The notes beneath the pieces were generated by a model that searched no databases, was not told the origin of the DNA, and saw only the letters and a list, made by a program, of their open reading frames with translations. A stretch of DNA of 64,000 nucleotides, from assembly GCA_964442605.1 (NCBI GenBank), contig CAYTZR010000002.1, positions 1 to 64,000 on the forward strand, written 5' to 3'. This document shows positions 15,927 through 25,328 of this stretch, piece by piece (the stretch's first letter is position 1; each line of letters begins with the position of its first letter). The position numbers were made by a program, and so were the translations under genes. Source of the DNA: Monoglobus sp964442605. Lineage in GTDB: Bacteria; Bacillota; Clostridia; Monoglobales; Monoglobaceae.

Positions 15927-18704
15927 ATGGGAATTAAAGGGATGATTGAAAAGGTCATCGGAACATACAGTGATAGGGAATTGAAAAAAATCTATCCTAT
16001 TGTCGATAAGGTTACAGCGCTTGAAGCGGAAATGGAAGGCAAGAGCGAAACTGAGCTTAAGGCAATGACAGGCAAGCTGAAGGAGCGGTTAAACAACGGA
16101 GAGACCTTGGATGATATATTGCCCGAGGCGTTTGCCGTGTGTCGTGAGGCAGCGTGGAGAGTTTTGGGAATGAAGCACTTCCCCGTTCAGATTTTAGGAG
16201 GCGTTGTGCTTCACCAAGGCAGAATATCCGAGATGAAAACCGGTGAAGGTAAAACTCTGGTTGCGACCCTGCCGGCATATTTGAACGCGCTTTCCGGCAA
16301 CGGAGTTCATATCGTAACCGTGAACGATTACCTCGCAAAGCGTGATAGCGAGTGGATGGGTAAGCTGTATAACTACCTGGGCCTGTCTGTAGGACTTATT
16401 ATCCATGATATGGACAATGCCGCGAGAAAAGCGGCGTATAACGCGGATATAACCTACGGTACAAATAACGAGATGGGATTTGACTATCTTCGTGACAACA
16501 TGGTAATATATAAGGAAAACAAGGTTCAAAGAGGACATAACTATGCCATCGTTGATGAGGTTGACAGTATACTTATCGATGAGGCGAGGACACCGCTTAT
16601 TATTTCAGGCAAGGGCGATAAGTCGACTGACCTCTATACCCAAGCTGACAGATTTGCTAAGTCTCTCACCTTTAAAAAGGTTGTTGAAACCGACTCAAAG
16701 GTTGAGGTAGAGGATGAAGAAGAGCTAAATCGTTATGATTATATTGTTGACGAGAAAGCAAAAACCGCAATGCTTACACCGAAAGGCGTTAAGAAAGCGG
16801 AGGAAGCTTTCCATATCGACAACCTGACCGATCCTGCCAACATGACATTATCGCACCATATTAATCAGGCTATAAAAGCAATCGGTGTTATGAAAAAGGA
16901 TAAGGACTATGTTGTAAAAGACGGCGAGGTAATTATCGTTGATGAATTTACCGGACGTATGATGTTCGGAAGGCGCTATAACGACGGTTTGCACCAAGCG
17001 ATTGAGGCAAAGGAGGGCGTAACCGTTGAAAATGAGTCAAAGACTCTGGCTACCATTACGTTCCAAAACTACTTCAGACTGTACAAAAAGCTGGCAGGTA
17101 TGACAGGTACGGCTCAGACCGAGGAGGACGAGTTCCAGGAAATTTACAGACTTGATGTAATCGTAATCCCTACAAATAAGCCGCTTGTGAGAATTGATGA
17201 GCCCGACAGCGTATATAAAACGGAGGACGCGAAGTTCAGAGCCGTTATCGAGGATACGGTAAAGGCGCACGAAAAGGGTCAGCCTGTGCTTATAGGTACG
17301 GTTTCGATTGAAAAGTCGGAAAAGCTCAGCCGTATGCTGAGAAAGCGCGGTATAAAGCATAATGTATTGAATGCGAAGTTCCATGATAAAGAGGCGGAAA
17401 TCGTAGCTCAGGCCGGAAAGAAGGGCGCGGTTACAATCGCCACAAATATGGCGGGACGTGGTACCGATATTGTCCTCGGCGGTAATGCCGAATATTTGGC
17501 AAGAGCGGAGATGGAGAAGCTTGATTACGCCGATGAGCTGATTGTTCAGGCAACAGGCTTCGCTGAAACAGATGATCAGGAAATTTTGGACGCGCGCGCC
17601 AAATTCAAAGAGCTTAACGAAAAGTATAAGGCTGAGATTGAGCCTGAGCAGAAAGAGGTTCTTGCCGCCGGCGGTCTTAATATTATGGGTACTGAGCGGC
17701 ATGAAAGCAGACGTATTGATAACCAGCTGCGCGGTCGTTCCGGTCGTCAGGGCGATGTGGGTAAGTCCAAATTTTATATCTCCCTTGAGGATGACCTTAT
17801 GCGCCTGTTCGCACCTGAGCGTATCACGAAGATTATGGATACGCTGGGGCTTGATGATGAGGAAGCGATCGAAAGCAAAATGCTGAGCGGCGCTATTGAA
17901 ACCGCACAGGAGCGTGTTGAGGGAAAGAATTTTGACATCAGAAAAAATGTCCTGCAATTTGACGATGTAAACAACCAGCAAAGAGAAATTATATATAAGC
18001 AGCGTGATCAGGTTCTTGACGGCAAGGATCTGAGAGATAATATAATAAAGATGATGGGCGACGTGATAAGCGGCGTGATTGGTCTTTATATAGGCGACAA
18101 GGGAAACATACCGGATGAATGGGATTGGGAAGGCTTAAAAGAGCACCTTGAAACCATATTCGGAGAAATGCCCAAAGACTTCCTGAAGTTTACCGATGTG
18201 GAAATCGACAAGATGACACATGAGCGTTTGACGGAGTATGTTCTGGAGGATGCCGAAAAGAAGTATGCCGAAAAGGAAGCGGAGTTCGGAGATGCTATGC
18301 GTGAGGTAGAGCGCATCATAATGCTGAGAGTTGTTGACCAAAAGTGGATGGATCACATCGATAACATGGAGCAGCTTCGTCAAGGAATTTATCTGAGGGC
18401 ATACGCGCAGCATGATCCGGTTGTTGAGTATAAGTTTGAAGCTATGGATATGTTCGAAGAAATGACAGAATCAATCAAGGAGGATACTGTTAAGCATTTA
18501 TTCCATGTCATTCCGCAGTCAAAGCTTGAAAGACAGCAGGTGGCGAAGCCGACAGCCGAGAACGCCGGCGGAGACGGAACGGTTAAGAAAAAGCCGATAA
18601 GGAGAGTAAGAAAGATAGGCAGAAACGATCCGTGCCCTTGCGGTTCGGGTAAGAAGTATAAAAACTGCTGTCTTGAAAAGGATCGGTTAAACGGCAATAT
18701 ATAA
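15927..18704 (+). CDS. secA: Preprotein translocase ATPase SecA
   Basis: 925 residues from ATG 15927 with GGAGG at 15914-15918; a TTG extension to 15912 would include the SD itself. The DEAD-motor motifs are intact: MKTGEGKTLVA (Walker A, about residue 105), VDEVDSILIDEARTPLIISG (Walker B and following) and NMAGRGTDI. The C terminus carries the zinc-binding CPCGSGKKYKNCC tail that contacts SecB-like partners and phospholipid. It drives post-translational export through SecYEG. It is followed within 45 nt by prfB and probably shares its transcript. Confidence 0.97.
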   Translation: MGIKGMIEKVIGTYSDRELKKIYPIVDKVTALEAEMEGKSETELKAMTGKLKERLNNGETLDDILPEAFAVCREAAWRVLGMKHFPVQILGGVVLHQGRISEMKTGEGKTLVATLPAYLNALSGNGVHIVTVNDYLAKRDSEWMGKLYNYLGLSVGLIIHDMDNAARKAAYNADITYGTNNEMGFDYLRDNMVIYKENKVQRGHNYAIVDEVDSILIDEARTPLIISGKGDKSTDLYTQADRFAKSLTFKKVVETDSKVEVEDEEELNRYDYIVDEKAKTAMLTPKGVKKAEEAFHIDNLTDPANMTLSHHINQAIKAIGVMKKDKDYVVKDGEVIIVDEFTGRMMFGRRYNDGLHQAIEAKEGVTVENESKTLATITFQNYFRLYKKLAGMTGTAQTEEDEFQEIYRLDVIVIPTNKPLVRIDEPDSVYKTEDAKFRAVIEDTVKAHEKGQPVLIGTVSIEKSEKLSRMLRKRGIKHNVLNAKFHDKEAEIVAQAGKKGAVTIATNMAGRGTDIVLGGNAEYLARAEMEKLDYADELIVQATGFAETDDQEILDARAKFKELNEKYKAEIEPEQKEVLAAGGLNIMGTERHESRRIDNQLRGRSGRQGDVGKSKFYISLEDDLMRLFAPERITKIMDTLGLDDEEAIESKMLSGAIETAQERVEGKNFDIRKNVLQFDDVNNQQREIIYKQRDQVLDGKDLRDNIIKMMGDVISGVIGLYIGDKGNIPDEWDWEGLKEHLETIFGEMPKDFLKFTDVEIDKMTHERLTEYVLEDAEKKYAEKEAEFGDAMREVERIIMLRVVDQKWMDHIDNMEQLRQGIYLRAYAQHDPVVEYKFEAMDMFEEMTESIKEDTVKHLFHVIPQSKLERQQVAKPTAENAGGDGTVKKKPIRRVRKIGRNDPCPCGSGKKYKNCCLEKDRLNGNI

Positions 18705-18749
18705 TATATATTTATATATTCATAAAAATAAATATTTCGAGGTGATAGA

Positions 18750-19863
18750 GTGATAGCGTTTGACGAATACAAGCTTGGGCTTGAAAACATGGAGAAGGAT
18801 ATTACGGAATTGAGGGATTCACTTTAACTTAGCCGATACACGGCAAAAGATAGAAAAGCTTGAGGCGGAAACCTTTGAGCCTGATTTTTACAATGATATG
18901 GACAAAGCCGGAAAGGTTCTGCAAGAGGTAAAATCGCTTAAAGATAAAATCCAAAGATACGATGATATTCATTCGCGATGGGAGGATTTGACCACACTGG
19001 TTCAGCTTGGCATAGAAGAGGAAGACGAAAGCGTGCTGAGCGAGGTTAAGAGCGGTTATAAGGCTCTTTTGGAGAGTGTGGACAATATTAAGCTTGATAC
19101 GCTGCTCTCGGGTAAATACGACAGGCTCAACGCGATAATAACTCTGCATTCGGGCGCCGGCGGAACCGAGGCGCAGGACTGGTGTGAAATGCTTTACAGG
19201 ATGTACAATATGTGGGCGGATCGCAGGGGCTTTAAGGTTGAGGTTATCGACTGCTTAGACGGTGAGGAAGCGGGAATAAAGAGCGTTACGTTTTCCATCA
19301 GCGGTTTAAACGCCTACGGATATATGAAGTCCGAAAAGGGCGTACACCGTCTGGTAAGGATTTCACCGTTTGATTCAGCTGCGAGACGGCATACGTCATT
19401 TGCATCGTGTGAGGTAATTCCTGAGCTTGACGAGGAGCTTGATGTAGAGATAAACCCTGAGGATCTTAGGATTGATACCTATCGTTCCAGCGGAGCGGGC
19501 GGACAGCACATCAACAAGACCGAATCGGCTATACGTATTACGCATATTCCCACAGGCATTGTGGTTACATGTCAAAACGAAAGAAGCCAGCATAAGAATA
19601 AGGAGACTGCCATGAAGGTGCTTAAATCAAAGCTGGTTGAGATAGCGGAGCGTGAGCAAAAAGATAAGATTGATGATTTAAAGGGCGTGCAGACCGAAAT
19701 TGCGTGGGGCAATCAAATTCGTTCCTATGTGTTTCATCCGTACAATATGGTTAAGGATCATAGAACGAATTTTGAGACCGGAAACGTCAATGCCGTGATG
19801 AACGGAGAGATTGACGGATTTATAAACGCGTATTTAAAGGCTAAGTCAAAAGGCGAGATATAG
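18750..19863 (+). CDS. prfB: Peptide chain release factor 2 with programmed +1 frameshift
   Basis: 370 residues when assembled across a +1 shift. GTG at 18750 (GAGGTG 6 nt upstream) opens 25 codons ending Arg-Asp-Ser-Leu, then an in-frame TAA (18825-18827). Skipping T18825 continues as Asn-Leu-Ala-Asp-Thr-Arg-Gln in the main frame. The Ser-Pro-Phe stop-recognition motif (RISPFDSAARR) and the SSGAGGQHINKT peptidyl-hydrolysis motif are present, so this is RF2 (UGA/UAA). Frameshifting normally senses RF2 at CUU-UGA; here the stop is UAA, which RF1 also reads. prfA follows after 17 nt. Confidence 0.93.
18811..18830 (+). promoter_or_regulatory. RF2 programmed +1 frameshift site (CTT TAA C)
   Basis: The slippery CTT (18822-18824) is followed by TAA and C. 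An SD-like GAGGG (18812-18816) ends 5 nt before CTT; the E. coli and B. subtilis sites have AGGGGG ending 3 nt before. Both the stop codon and the stimulator are thus atypical. Confidence 0.85.
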
Positions 19864-19880
19864 TATTTGAGGAGATAGAA

Positions 19881-20963
19881 ATGTTTGAAAAGCTGTCATT
19901 TTTAGAGGAGCAGTTCGAGGAATTGGCTAAAAAAATCAGTGATCCCGAGGTGATTGCGGATCAGGATACGTGGCGCAAGCTTTGTAAGGAGCATTCTGAT
20001 TTAACGCCGATTGTCGAGAAATACAGAGAGTATAAAAGAAATCGGGAAACGATTGACGACGCTAAGGCAATGATGGATGATCCCGAAACCGACAAGGAAT
20101 TTAAAGAAATGCTTGTTGAAGAAACCAAGGAAGCCAAGGCGAATATCGGGCGCATAGAGGAGGAGCTTAAGATTTTGCTTCTGCCAAAGGACCCCAATGA
20201 CGATAAAAACGTAATGATGGAAATCAGAAGCGGCGCCGGCGGCGATGAGGCGGCGTTGTTCGCGGGGGACCTATACAGAATGTATTCTATGTATGCCGAT
20301 GCAAAGAAATGGAAGATTGAGGTTTTGAACTTAAACGAAATCGGTATCGGCGGCATAAAGGAAATCACGTTTATGATAAACGGAGAGGGCGCGTACAGCA
20401 GGCTCAAGTTTGAAAGCGGCGTCCATCGTGTTCAGAGGGTGCCTGAAACTGAATCAAGCGGCAGAATTCATACATCGACCGTGACGGTTGCGGTGCTGCC
20501 CGAGGTTGACGATGTTGAAGTCGAAATTAATCCTGAGGATTTGGAAATCGATACTTATCGTTCCAGCGGCGCCGGAGGTCAGCACATAAACAAGACCGAG
20601 TCCGCCATTCGTATAACTCATAAGCCTACAGGCATAGTTGTAACTTGTCAGGATGAGAGAAGCCAGCATAAGAATAAGGAGGCGGCAATGAAAATGCTTC
20701 GTTCCAGACTGTATGACAAGATGGAGCAGGAAAGAAGCGCCGCGATTGCCGCCGACAGAAAGAGTCAAGTCGGAACAGGCGACAGAAGCGAACGTATCAG
20801 GACGTATAACTTCCCGCAGGGCAGAATGACAGATCACAGAATAGGTTTGACGCTTTACAAGCTGGAACAGATATTAAACGGAGATTTGGATGAGATAATT
20901 GACGCGCTGATCACCACCGATCAGAGCGAAAAGCTGAAAGCTCAGGCTGAAGGAGCTTTTTAA
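19881..20963 (+). CDS. prfA: Peptide chain release factor 1
   Basis: 360 residues. RVPETESSGRIHTSTVTV holds the Pro-x-Thr (Pro-Glu-Thr) tripeptide that reads UAG and UAA. SSGAGGQHINKTESAIRITH carries the catalytic GGQ. The N-terminal domain 1 and C-terminal DHRIGLTLYKLEQILNGDLD are complete. GAGGAG lies 6-11 nt before the ATG. It directly follows prfB by 17 nt, an uncommon pairing: prfA more often sits with prmC, which is not in the window. Both class I release factors are likely on one mRNA. Confidence 0.95.
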   Translation: MFEKLSFLEEQFEELAKKISDPEVIADQDTWRKLCKEHSDLTPIVEKYREYKRNRETIDDAKAMMDDPETDKEFKEMLVEETKEAKANIGRIEEELKILLLPKDPNDDKNVMMEIRSGAGGDEAALFAGDLYRMYSMYADAKKWKIEVLNLNEIGIGGIKEITFMINGEGAYSRLKFESGVHRVQRVPETESSGRIHTSTVTVAVLPEVDDVEVEINPEDLEIDTYRSSGAGGQHINKTESAIRITHKPTGIVVTCQDERSQHKNKEAAMKMLRSRLYDKMEQERSAAIAADRKSQVGTGDRSERIRTYNFPQGRMTDHRIGLTLYKLEQILNGDLDEIIDALITTDQSEKLKAQAEGAF

Positions 20964-20975
20964 TTTGTAAATATT

Positions 20976-22481
20976 ATGAACACAAAAATTTTATCGAATA
21001 ACGAAAATGATTTAAAAATAGCGGCGGACATTATTCGGTCGGGAGGAACTGTTGTTTTCCCGACCGAAACGGTATACGGACTTGGAGCAAACGCCCTTGA
21101 CCCGAGCGCGGTTAAAAAAATATTCGAAGCAAAGGGGCGCCCGGGAGATAATCCGCTTATCGTTCATATATATAAAAAGGAACAAGCCGAAGAAGTTGCC
21201 GAGGATATACCGGAAACAGCCCGAAAGCTGATGGATGAATTTTGGCCGGGACCCCTTACTATAATATTAAAACGAAAACCGTGTATACCGAGCGAGGTGA
21301 CAGCCGGTCTTGACACGGTTGGTATTCGTATGCCCAAAAATTCCTCTGCTGCGGAGCTTTTAAGGCTTGCGGACGTGCCTGTTGCCGCACCCAGCGCGAA
21401 TATTTCAGGCAAGCCGAGTCCAACGGCGTTTAAGCACTGTGTTGATGACATGGACGGTAAGGTTGACGCAATAATTGACGGCGGCAGCTGCGATGTTGGT
21501 ATTGAATCAACGGTAATCGATCTGTCAGGCGAGCCTGTTATTTACCGTCCGGGTGATATAAGCAGAGATCGGATTGAGTCGGTTATAGGACAAAAAGTAG
21601 AGCTTGTAAAATCGGTAGCGAATGATGAAAAGCCTAAATCTCCGGGTCTTAAATATAAGCATTATTCACCAAACGCGGATGTGGTAATATTGCACGGTGA
21701 TGTTGATCGGGTTTTGGATTGTGTTAACAGCCAAACCGGGAAATGCGGAATTATTTTATTTGACGAAATTTTGTCTGCCGTAAAGGATAAGCTTGATAAA
21801 ACCGTCTACTGTATCTCTCTGGGCAGCGGAACGAGTCCAAAGGACGCGTCTGCCGCGCTGTTTGCCGCTTTGAGGGAGATGGACGAAAACGGTGTTAAAA
21901 TAATATTTGCCCCCGAAATACCCGATACGGACAAGTGGGCAGGGGTGAGAAACAGACTGTACAGGGCTGCCGGAAATACGGTTTATGATGCTGAACTGTT
22001 TGGCGAAAAGTATAATATGAGTAAAAAGCGCGTTTTGTTTGTGTGCACCGGTAATACTTGCAGAAGTCCCATGGCGGAGGGGCTTTTTAATTCACTCGCG
22101 AAAAAACAAAAAATAGACTGGCTCGCGGAGTCGGCGGGTCTGTTCGTGCTGCCCGGAGCGCAGGTCTCCGACAATTCTGTTAAGGCAATGCAAAGCATAG
22201 GCATTGATATAAGCGGACACAAGCCTGTGCAGCTGACCGCTGACTTAATTAAGCGCGCTGATTTGATTTTAACCATGTCGGTTTCTCATAAGCAGGCTAT
22301 TGCATCGTTAGGCACTGAGTTTACGAATAAAACCTATACCTTGACTGAATACGCGGGTTCGGAGGGAGATATTGCTGATCCGTATGGCGGCAGCTATGAA
22401 CAATATTATGAATGTATGCTTGAAATAAAACGCTGTGCGGTTAAAGCTGTTGAGAGGTGCAAAACGGTGAAAGATGATTAG
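20976..22481 (+). CDS. Sua5/TsaC threonylcarbamoyl-AMP synthase fused to a low-molecular-weight protein-tyrosine phosphatase
   Basis: 501 residues. Residues 1-210 are the YrdC/TsaC catalytic domain (GGTVVFPTETVYGLGANA, KIFEAKGRPGDNPLIVH, APSANISGKPSPT). Residues about 215-345 are the C-terminal Sua5 domain (SPGLKYKHYSP linker). After a short junction near Met-348 comes a complete LMW phosphatase (VLFVCTGNTCRSPMAEG; IADPYGG). The first part makes threonylcarbamoyl-AMP for tRNA t6A37; the second dephosphorylates protein Tyr or Arg. In many Firmicutes the two are adjacent separate genes; here they are one frame. An internal start at ATG 22017 has no convincing SD. No good SD precedes ATG 20976 either, so coupling to prfA is likely. 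Confidence 0.9.
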   Translation: MNTKILSNNENDLKIAADIIRSGGTVVFPTETVYGLGANALDPSAVKKIFEAKGRPGDNPLIVHIYKKEQAEEVAEDIPETARKLMDEFWPGPLTIILKRKPCIPSEVTAGLDTVGIRMPKNSSAAELLRLADVPVAAPSANISGKPSPTAFKHCVDDMDGKVDAIIDGGSCDVGIESTVIDLSGEPVIYRPGDISRDRIESVIGQKVELVKSVANDEKPKSPGLKYKHYSPNADVVILHGDVDRVLDCVNSQTGKCGIILFDEILSAVKDKLDKTVYCISLGSGTSPKDASAALFAALREMDENGVKIIFAPEIPDTDKWAGVRNRLYRAAGNTVYDAELFGEKYNMSKKRVLFVCTGNTCRSPMAEGLFNSLAKKQKIDWLAESAGLFVLPGAQVSDNSVKAMQSIGIDISGHKPVQLTADLIKRADLILTMSVSHKQAIASLGTEFTNKTYTLTEYAGSEGDIADPYGGSYEQYYECMLEIKRCAVKAVERCKTVKDD

Positions 22482-22917
22482 ATTTGAGCTGTTAAAAAAA
22501 GAGCGCATTGATGAAATTATTAAGATTGAGAACCGTTGCTTTCCGGATGACGCATGGACAAGAAATATGTTCGAAAGCGAGCTGAATAACAATATTTCCG
22601 TGTTTGTCACGGGGATAGATGAGGTTGATAATTCCGTCACGTGCTACGGCGGGGTTTGGCTGATTGCCGACATTGGAGAGGTTACAAGCATTGCCGTTGC
22701 TCCGGAGCTTTGGAGACAGGGGATGGGTGAAAGACTGCTGTCTTTGCTGATTGATATTTGTGTCGAAAACAAAATGTCAGAGGTTGACTTAGAGGTTAAA
22801 GCCTCAAACATTTCCGCTGTTTCTTTGTACAAAAAGATGGGATTTCAGGTTGTAGGACGGCGCAAAGAGTATTATAAGGATAAATCGGACGCGCTTTTAA
22901 TGACAAAAAAATTGTAG
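22474..22917 (+). CDS. rimI: Ribosomal-protein-S18-alanine N-acetyltransferase-like GNAT
   Basis: 147 residues, overlapping the preceding gene by 8 nt. The GNAT acetyl-CoA site is visible as VAPELWRQGMGERLLSLLI (Gln/Arg-x-x-Gly-x-Gly, about residues 70-88). Tyr-Lys-Lys-Met-Gly-Phe near residue 117 is the RimI signature. It probably acetylates the N-terminal Ala of S18, though some relatives have broader targets. It is placed between the t6A genes tsaC and tsaD, as in many bacteria; tsaB and tsaE are not in the window. Confidence 0.85.
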   Translation: MIRFELLKKERIDEIIKIENRCFPDDAWTRNMFESELNNNISVFVTGIDEVDNSVTCYGGVWLIADIGEVTSIAVAPELWRQGMGERLLSLLIDICVENKMSEVDLEVKASNISAVSLYKKMGFQVVGRRKEYYKDKSDALLMTKKL

Positions 22918-22927
22918 AGGTGATATT

Positions 22928-23929
22928 TTGAAAATTTTAGCGATAGAAAGCTCCTGTGACGAAACCGCCGCAGCCGTTGTGGAGGACGGAACAAATGTTT
23001 TGTCAAACGTGATAAATACACAAATTGATATTCATAAGGAATACGGCGGCGTTGTGCCGGAAATTGCGTCAAGAAAGCATATCGAGAATATAAGCGGTGT
23101 CGTTGACAAGGCGCTTTCCGATGCGGGACTTGAGTTTAATGATATTGACGCGATTGCCGTAACCTGCGGCCCGGGACTTGTCGGTGCGCTGCTTGTGGGT
23201 GTTTCATACGCAAAGGGACTAAGCTTTGCCTTAAATAAGCCTCTTATACCCGTTCATCATATACGCGGTCATATCTGCGCCAACTATATTGAAAACCCTT
23301 CTTTAAAGCCGCCGTTTGTGTGTCTCGTTGCATCCGGAGGTCACAGCAATATTGTTTATGTTAAATCCCATACGGAGTATGACGTAATCGCGAAAACGAA
23401 CGATGACGCGGCAGGCGAGGCGTTTGATAAGGTTGCGCGTGTTCTGGGACTTGGTTACCCCGGCGGACCCCGAATTCAAAAGGCAGCGGAGAGCGGAAAC
23501 AAATACGCTATTAATTTTCCCAGAGTTAATATGGGCGATGATGGGTTTGACTTCAGCTTCAGCGGTGTTAAAACCTCGGTTCTGAATTATATACATAACG
23601 CGGAGCAGAGGGGAATTGAGATTAATATAAACGACGTTGCGGCATCGTTTCAGGAAGCGGTCGTGGATGTTTTGTCAAATCATCTGCTTGGAGCGGCTGA
23701 GAAATACAACGTAAACAAGATTGCGCTCGCGGGAGGTGTAGCTTCAAATTTACCGCTGAGGGAGTCAATAAAGAAAAAGGCGGCTGAAAAGGGCTTAAAA
23801 TTTTATTATCCAAAGCCGTTATTATGTACCGATAACGCCGCGATGATAGGCTGTTCCGCTTTTTATGAGTATAAAGCCGGAAGACTCGCCGATATGAGTC
23901 TTAATGCTTATGCTAATTTGGATATATGA
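22928..23929 (+). CDS. tsaD: tRNA N6-threonylcarbamoyladenosine transferase TsaD
   Basis: 333 residues from a TTG start at 22928 set by GAGGTG 6 nt upstream. AIESSCDETAAAVVEDG and EYGGVVPEIASRKHIENI are the ASKHA-fold N-terminal motifs. VHHIRGHICANYIE supplies the metal-binding HxxxH, VASGGHSNIV and LGYPGGPRIQ are further signatures, and CTDNAAMIG closes the active site. It transfers the threonylcarbamoyl group to A37 of ANN-decoding tRNAs with TsaB/TsaE. Last gene of the secA-prfB-prfA-tsaC-rimI-tsaD run. Confidence 0.96.
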   Translation: MKILAIESSCDETAAAVVEDGTNVLSNVINTQIDIHKEYGGVVPEIASRKHIENISGVVDKALSDAGLEFNDIDAIAVTCGPGLVGALLVGVSYAKGLSFALNKPLIPVHHIRGHICANYIENPSLKPPFVCLVASGGHSNIVYVKSHTEYDVIAKTNDDAAGEAFDKVARVLGLGYPGGPRIQKAAESGNKYAINFPRVNMGDDGFDFSFSGVKTSVLNYIHNAEQRGIEININDVAASFQEAVVDVLSNHLLGAAEKYNVNKIALAGGVASNLPLRESIKKKAAEKGLKFYYPKPLLCTDNAAMIGCSAFYEYKAGRLADMSLNAYANLDI

Positions 23930-23941
23930 AAATTGCACACT

Positions 23942-23968
23942 AAAATTTGTTAAAAACAAACAAATTTT
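23942..23968 (+). terminator. AT-rich terminator-like hairpin after tsaD
   Basis: AAAATTTGTT (23942-23951) pairs with AACAAATTTT (23959-23968), 7-nt loop, 13 nt after the tsaD stop. The stem is weak but ends in a T-run. Confidence 0.45.
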
Positions 23969-23989
23969 TGCTATGTTATAATTTTATTA

Positions 23990-24018
23990 TTGACGTTTTT
24001 AATAAAATATAGTATCAT
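23990..24018 (+). promoter_or_regulatory. Sigma-A promoter of the gltD-like gene
   Basis: TTGACG (23990-23995), a 17-nt spacer and TATCAT (24013-24018). Confidence 0.6.
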
Positions 24019-24043
24019 TAATATATATTTGGAGGTGTTTAAA

Positions 24044-25267
24044 TTGGCATTAAATGTAGTTAGCGAGGCAAGACGTTGTTTGAATTGTAAAAAGCCCATG
24101 TGCAGACAGGGCTGTCCTATAAGCACAAACATTCCCACCATGATACAAATGTTTTTGAACGGTCAAATGGAGGATGCGGGAAAAATGCTGTTTGACAATA
24201 ATCCGCTGTCGGTAGTCTGCTCTCTTGTATGCTCCCATGAAACTCAGTGTCAGGGACATTGTGTGTTGGGCAGAAAAAGCAACCCGGTACATATCAGCAG
24301 TATTGAAAATTATATTTCAAGCGCGTACCTGGATCGACTGAAGTTTGAAAAGCCTGAGAAAAACGGTAAAATGGTCGGTATTGTCGGTTCAGGCCCCGCC
24401 GGAATAACCATTGCCATCAGTCTTGCAAAGCGCGGTTATGATGTTACTATCTTTGAAGCAAAGGACAAAATCGGCGGCGTTTTAAGATATGGTATTCCGG
24501 AATTCAGGCTGCCTAAGTCAATACTTGACAGATATAAAAAGCTGATGCTTGATTTGGGAATTAAAATCAGACCCAACGCCACAATAGGCGGCGCTATAGG
24601 TATTGAAGATATATTCAGAGACGGATATGACGCTTTGTTTATAGGTACGGGCGTATGGAAGCCAAACAGCCTGAAAATAAAGGGCGAAAGCTTAGGTAAT
24701 GTTCATTACGCAATCGCGTATTTGATTAATCCCGATGAATATAATCTCGGGGACGATCTTATAATTATCGGCGCGGGAAATGCCGCTATGGATGTTGCGA
24801 GAACCGCGATCCGAAAGGGAGTAAGAAATGTTACGGTATTCAACAGAACCGACAAGGTTGCCGCGAGCGATTTGGAGTATGAATACGCCAGGTTTGACGG
24901 CGTTGAATTTGAGCATTGTAAAATTCCCGTTGAGATTACACCTGAGGGCGTAATATTCCGCGATTCAAAGGTAAATGAGGACGGAAGCGTTGAAGAAATC
25001 GAAGGCAGCGAAAAGTTCTATCCGTCATCCTCGGTTATCGTTTCAATAAGCCAAGGCGCTCAGGACCAGATTTTGTCAAGAACCAAGGGTATTGACACAA
25101 ATAAAAAGGGACTTTTGGTTACAAATGAGTACGGCGAAACAACAAGAGAGGGCATTTTTGCTTCCGGAGATATTGTTAAGGGAGCAAAGACGGTTGTTGA
25201 GGCCGTAAAATATTCAAAGCTCGTTGCCGATGCGATGGATGAGTATATGCAGGGTATTAAGAAATAA
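24044..25267 (+). CDS. NAD(P)H-dependent glutamate-synthase small-subunit-like oxidoreductase
   Basis: 407 residues from TTG 24044 (GGAGGTG 7 nt upstream). The N terminus has two Cys clusters for Fe-S centres (CLNCKKPMCRQGCPIS; CSLVCSHETQCQGHCVLG). An FAD Rossmann motif GIVGSGPAGITIA follows near residue 110 and an NAD(P) motif IIGAGNAAMDVAR near residue 245. ATREGIFASGD-type sequence (ETTREGIFASGDIVKGA) closes the FAD site. The family includes GltD, NfnB and sulfide dehydrogenase SudA. No GltB-like large subunit or NfnA is adjacent, so the partner and electron acceptor are unknown. Confidence 0.85.
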   Translation: MALNVVSEARRCLNCKKPMCRQGCPISTNIPTMIQMFLNGQMEDAGKMLFDNNPLSVVCSLVCSHETQCQGHCVLGRKSNPVHISSIENYISSAYLDRLKFEKPEKNGKMVGIVGSGPAGITIAISLAKRGYDVTIFEAKDKIGGVLRYGIPEFRLPKSILDRYKKLMLDLGIKIRPNATIGGAIGIEDIFRDGYDALFIGTGVWKPNSLKIKGESLGNVHYAIAYLINPDEYNLGDDLIIIGAGNAAMDVARTAIRKGVRNVTVFNRTDKVAASDLEYEYARFDGVEFEHCKIPVEITPEGVIFRDSKVNEDGSVEEIEGSEKFYPSSSVIVSISQGAQDQILSRTKGIDTNKKGLLVTNEYGETTREGIFASGDIVKGAKTVVEAVKYSKLVADAMDEYMQGIKK

Positions 25268-25328
25268 TCTTTATCGATAGTCTTTATTATTAATTTTTAT
25301 CATTAATTTTTGAGGGAGTTGAATACCA

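Noticed and set aside
17037..17981. 314-codon antisense ORF in secA
   Set aside because: It lies wholly inside the conserved secA frame with no SD and no family features: a shadow of codon bias.
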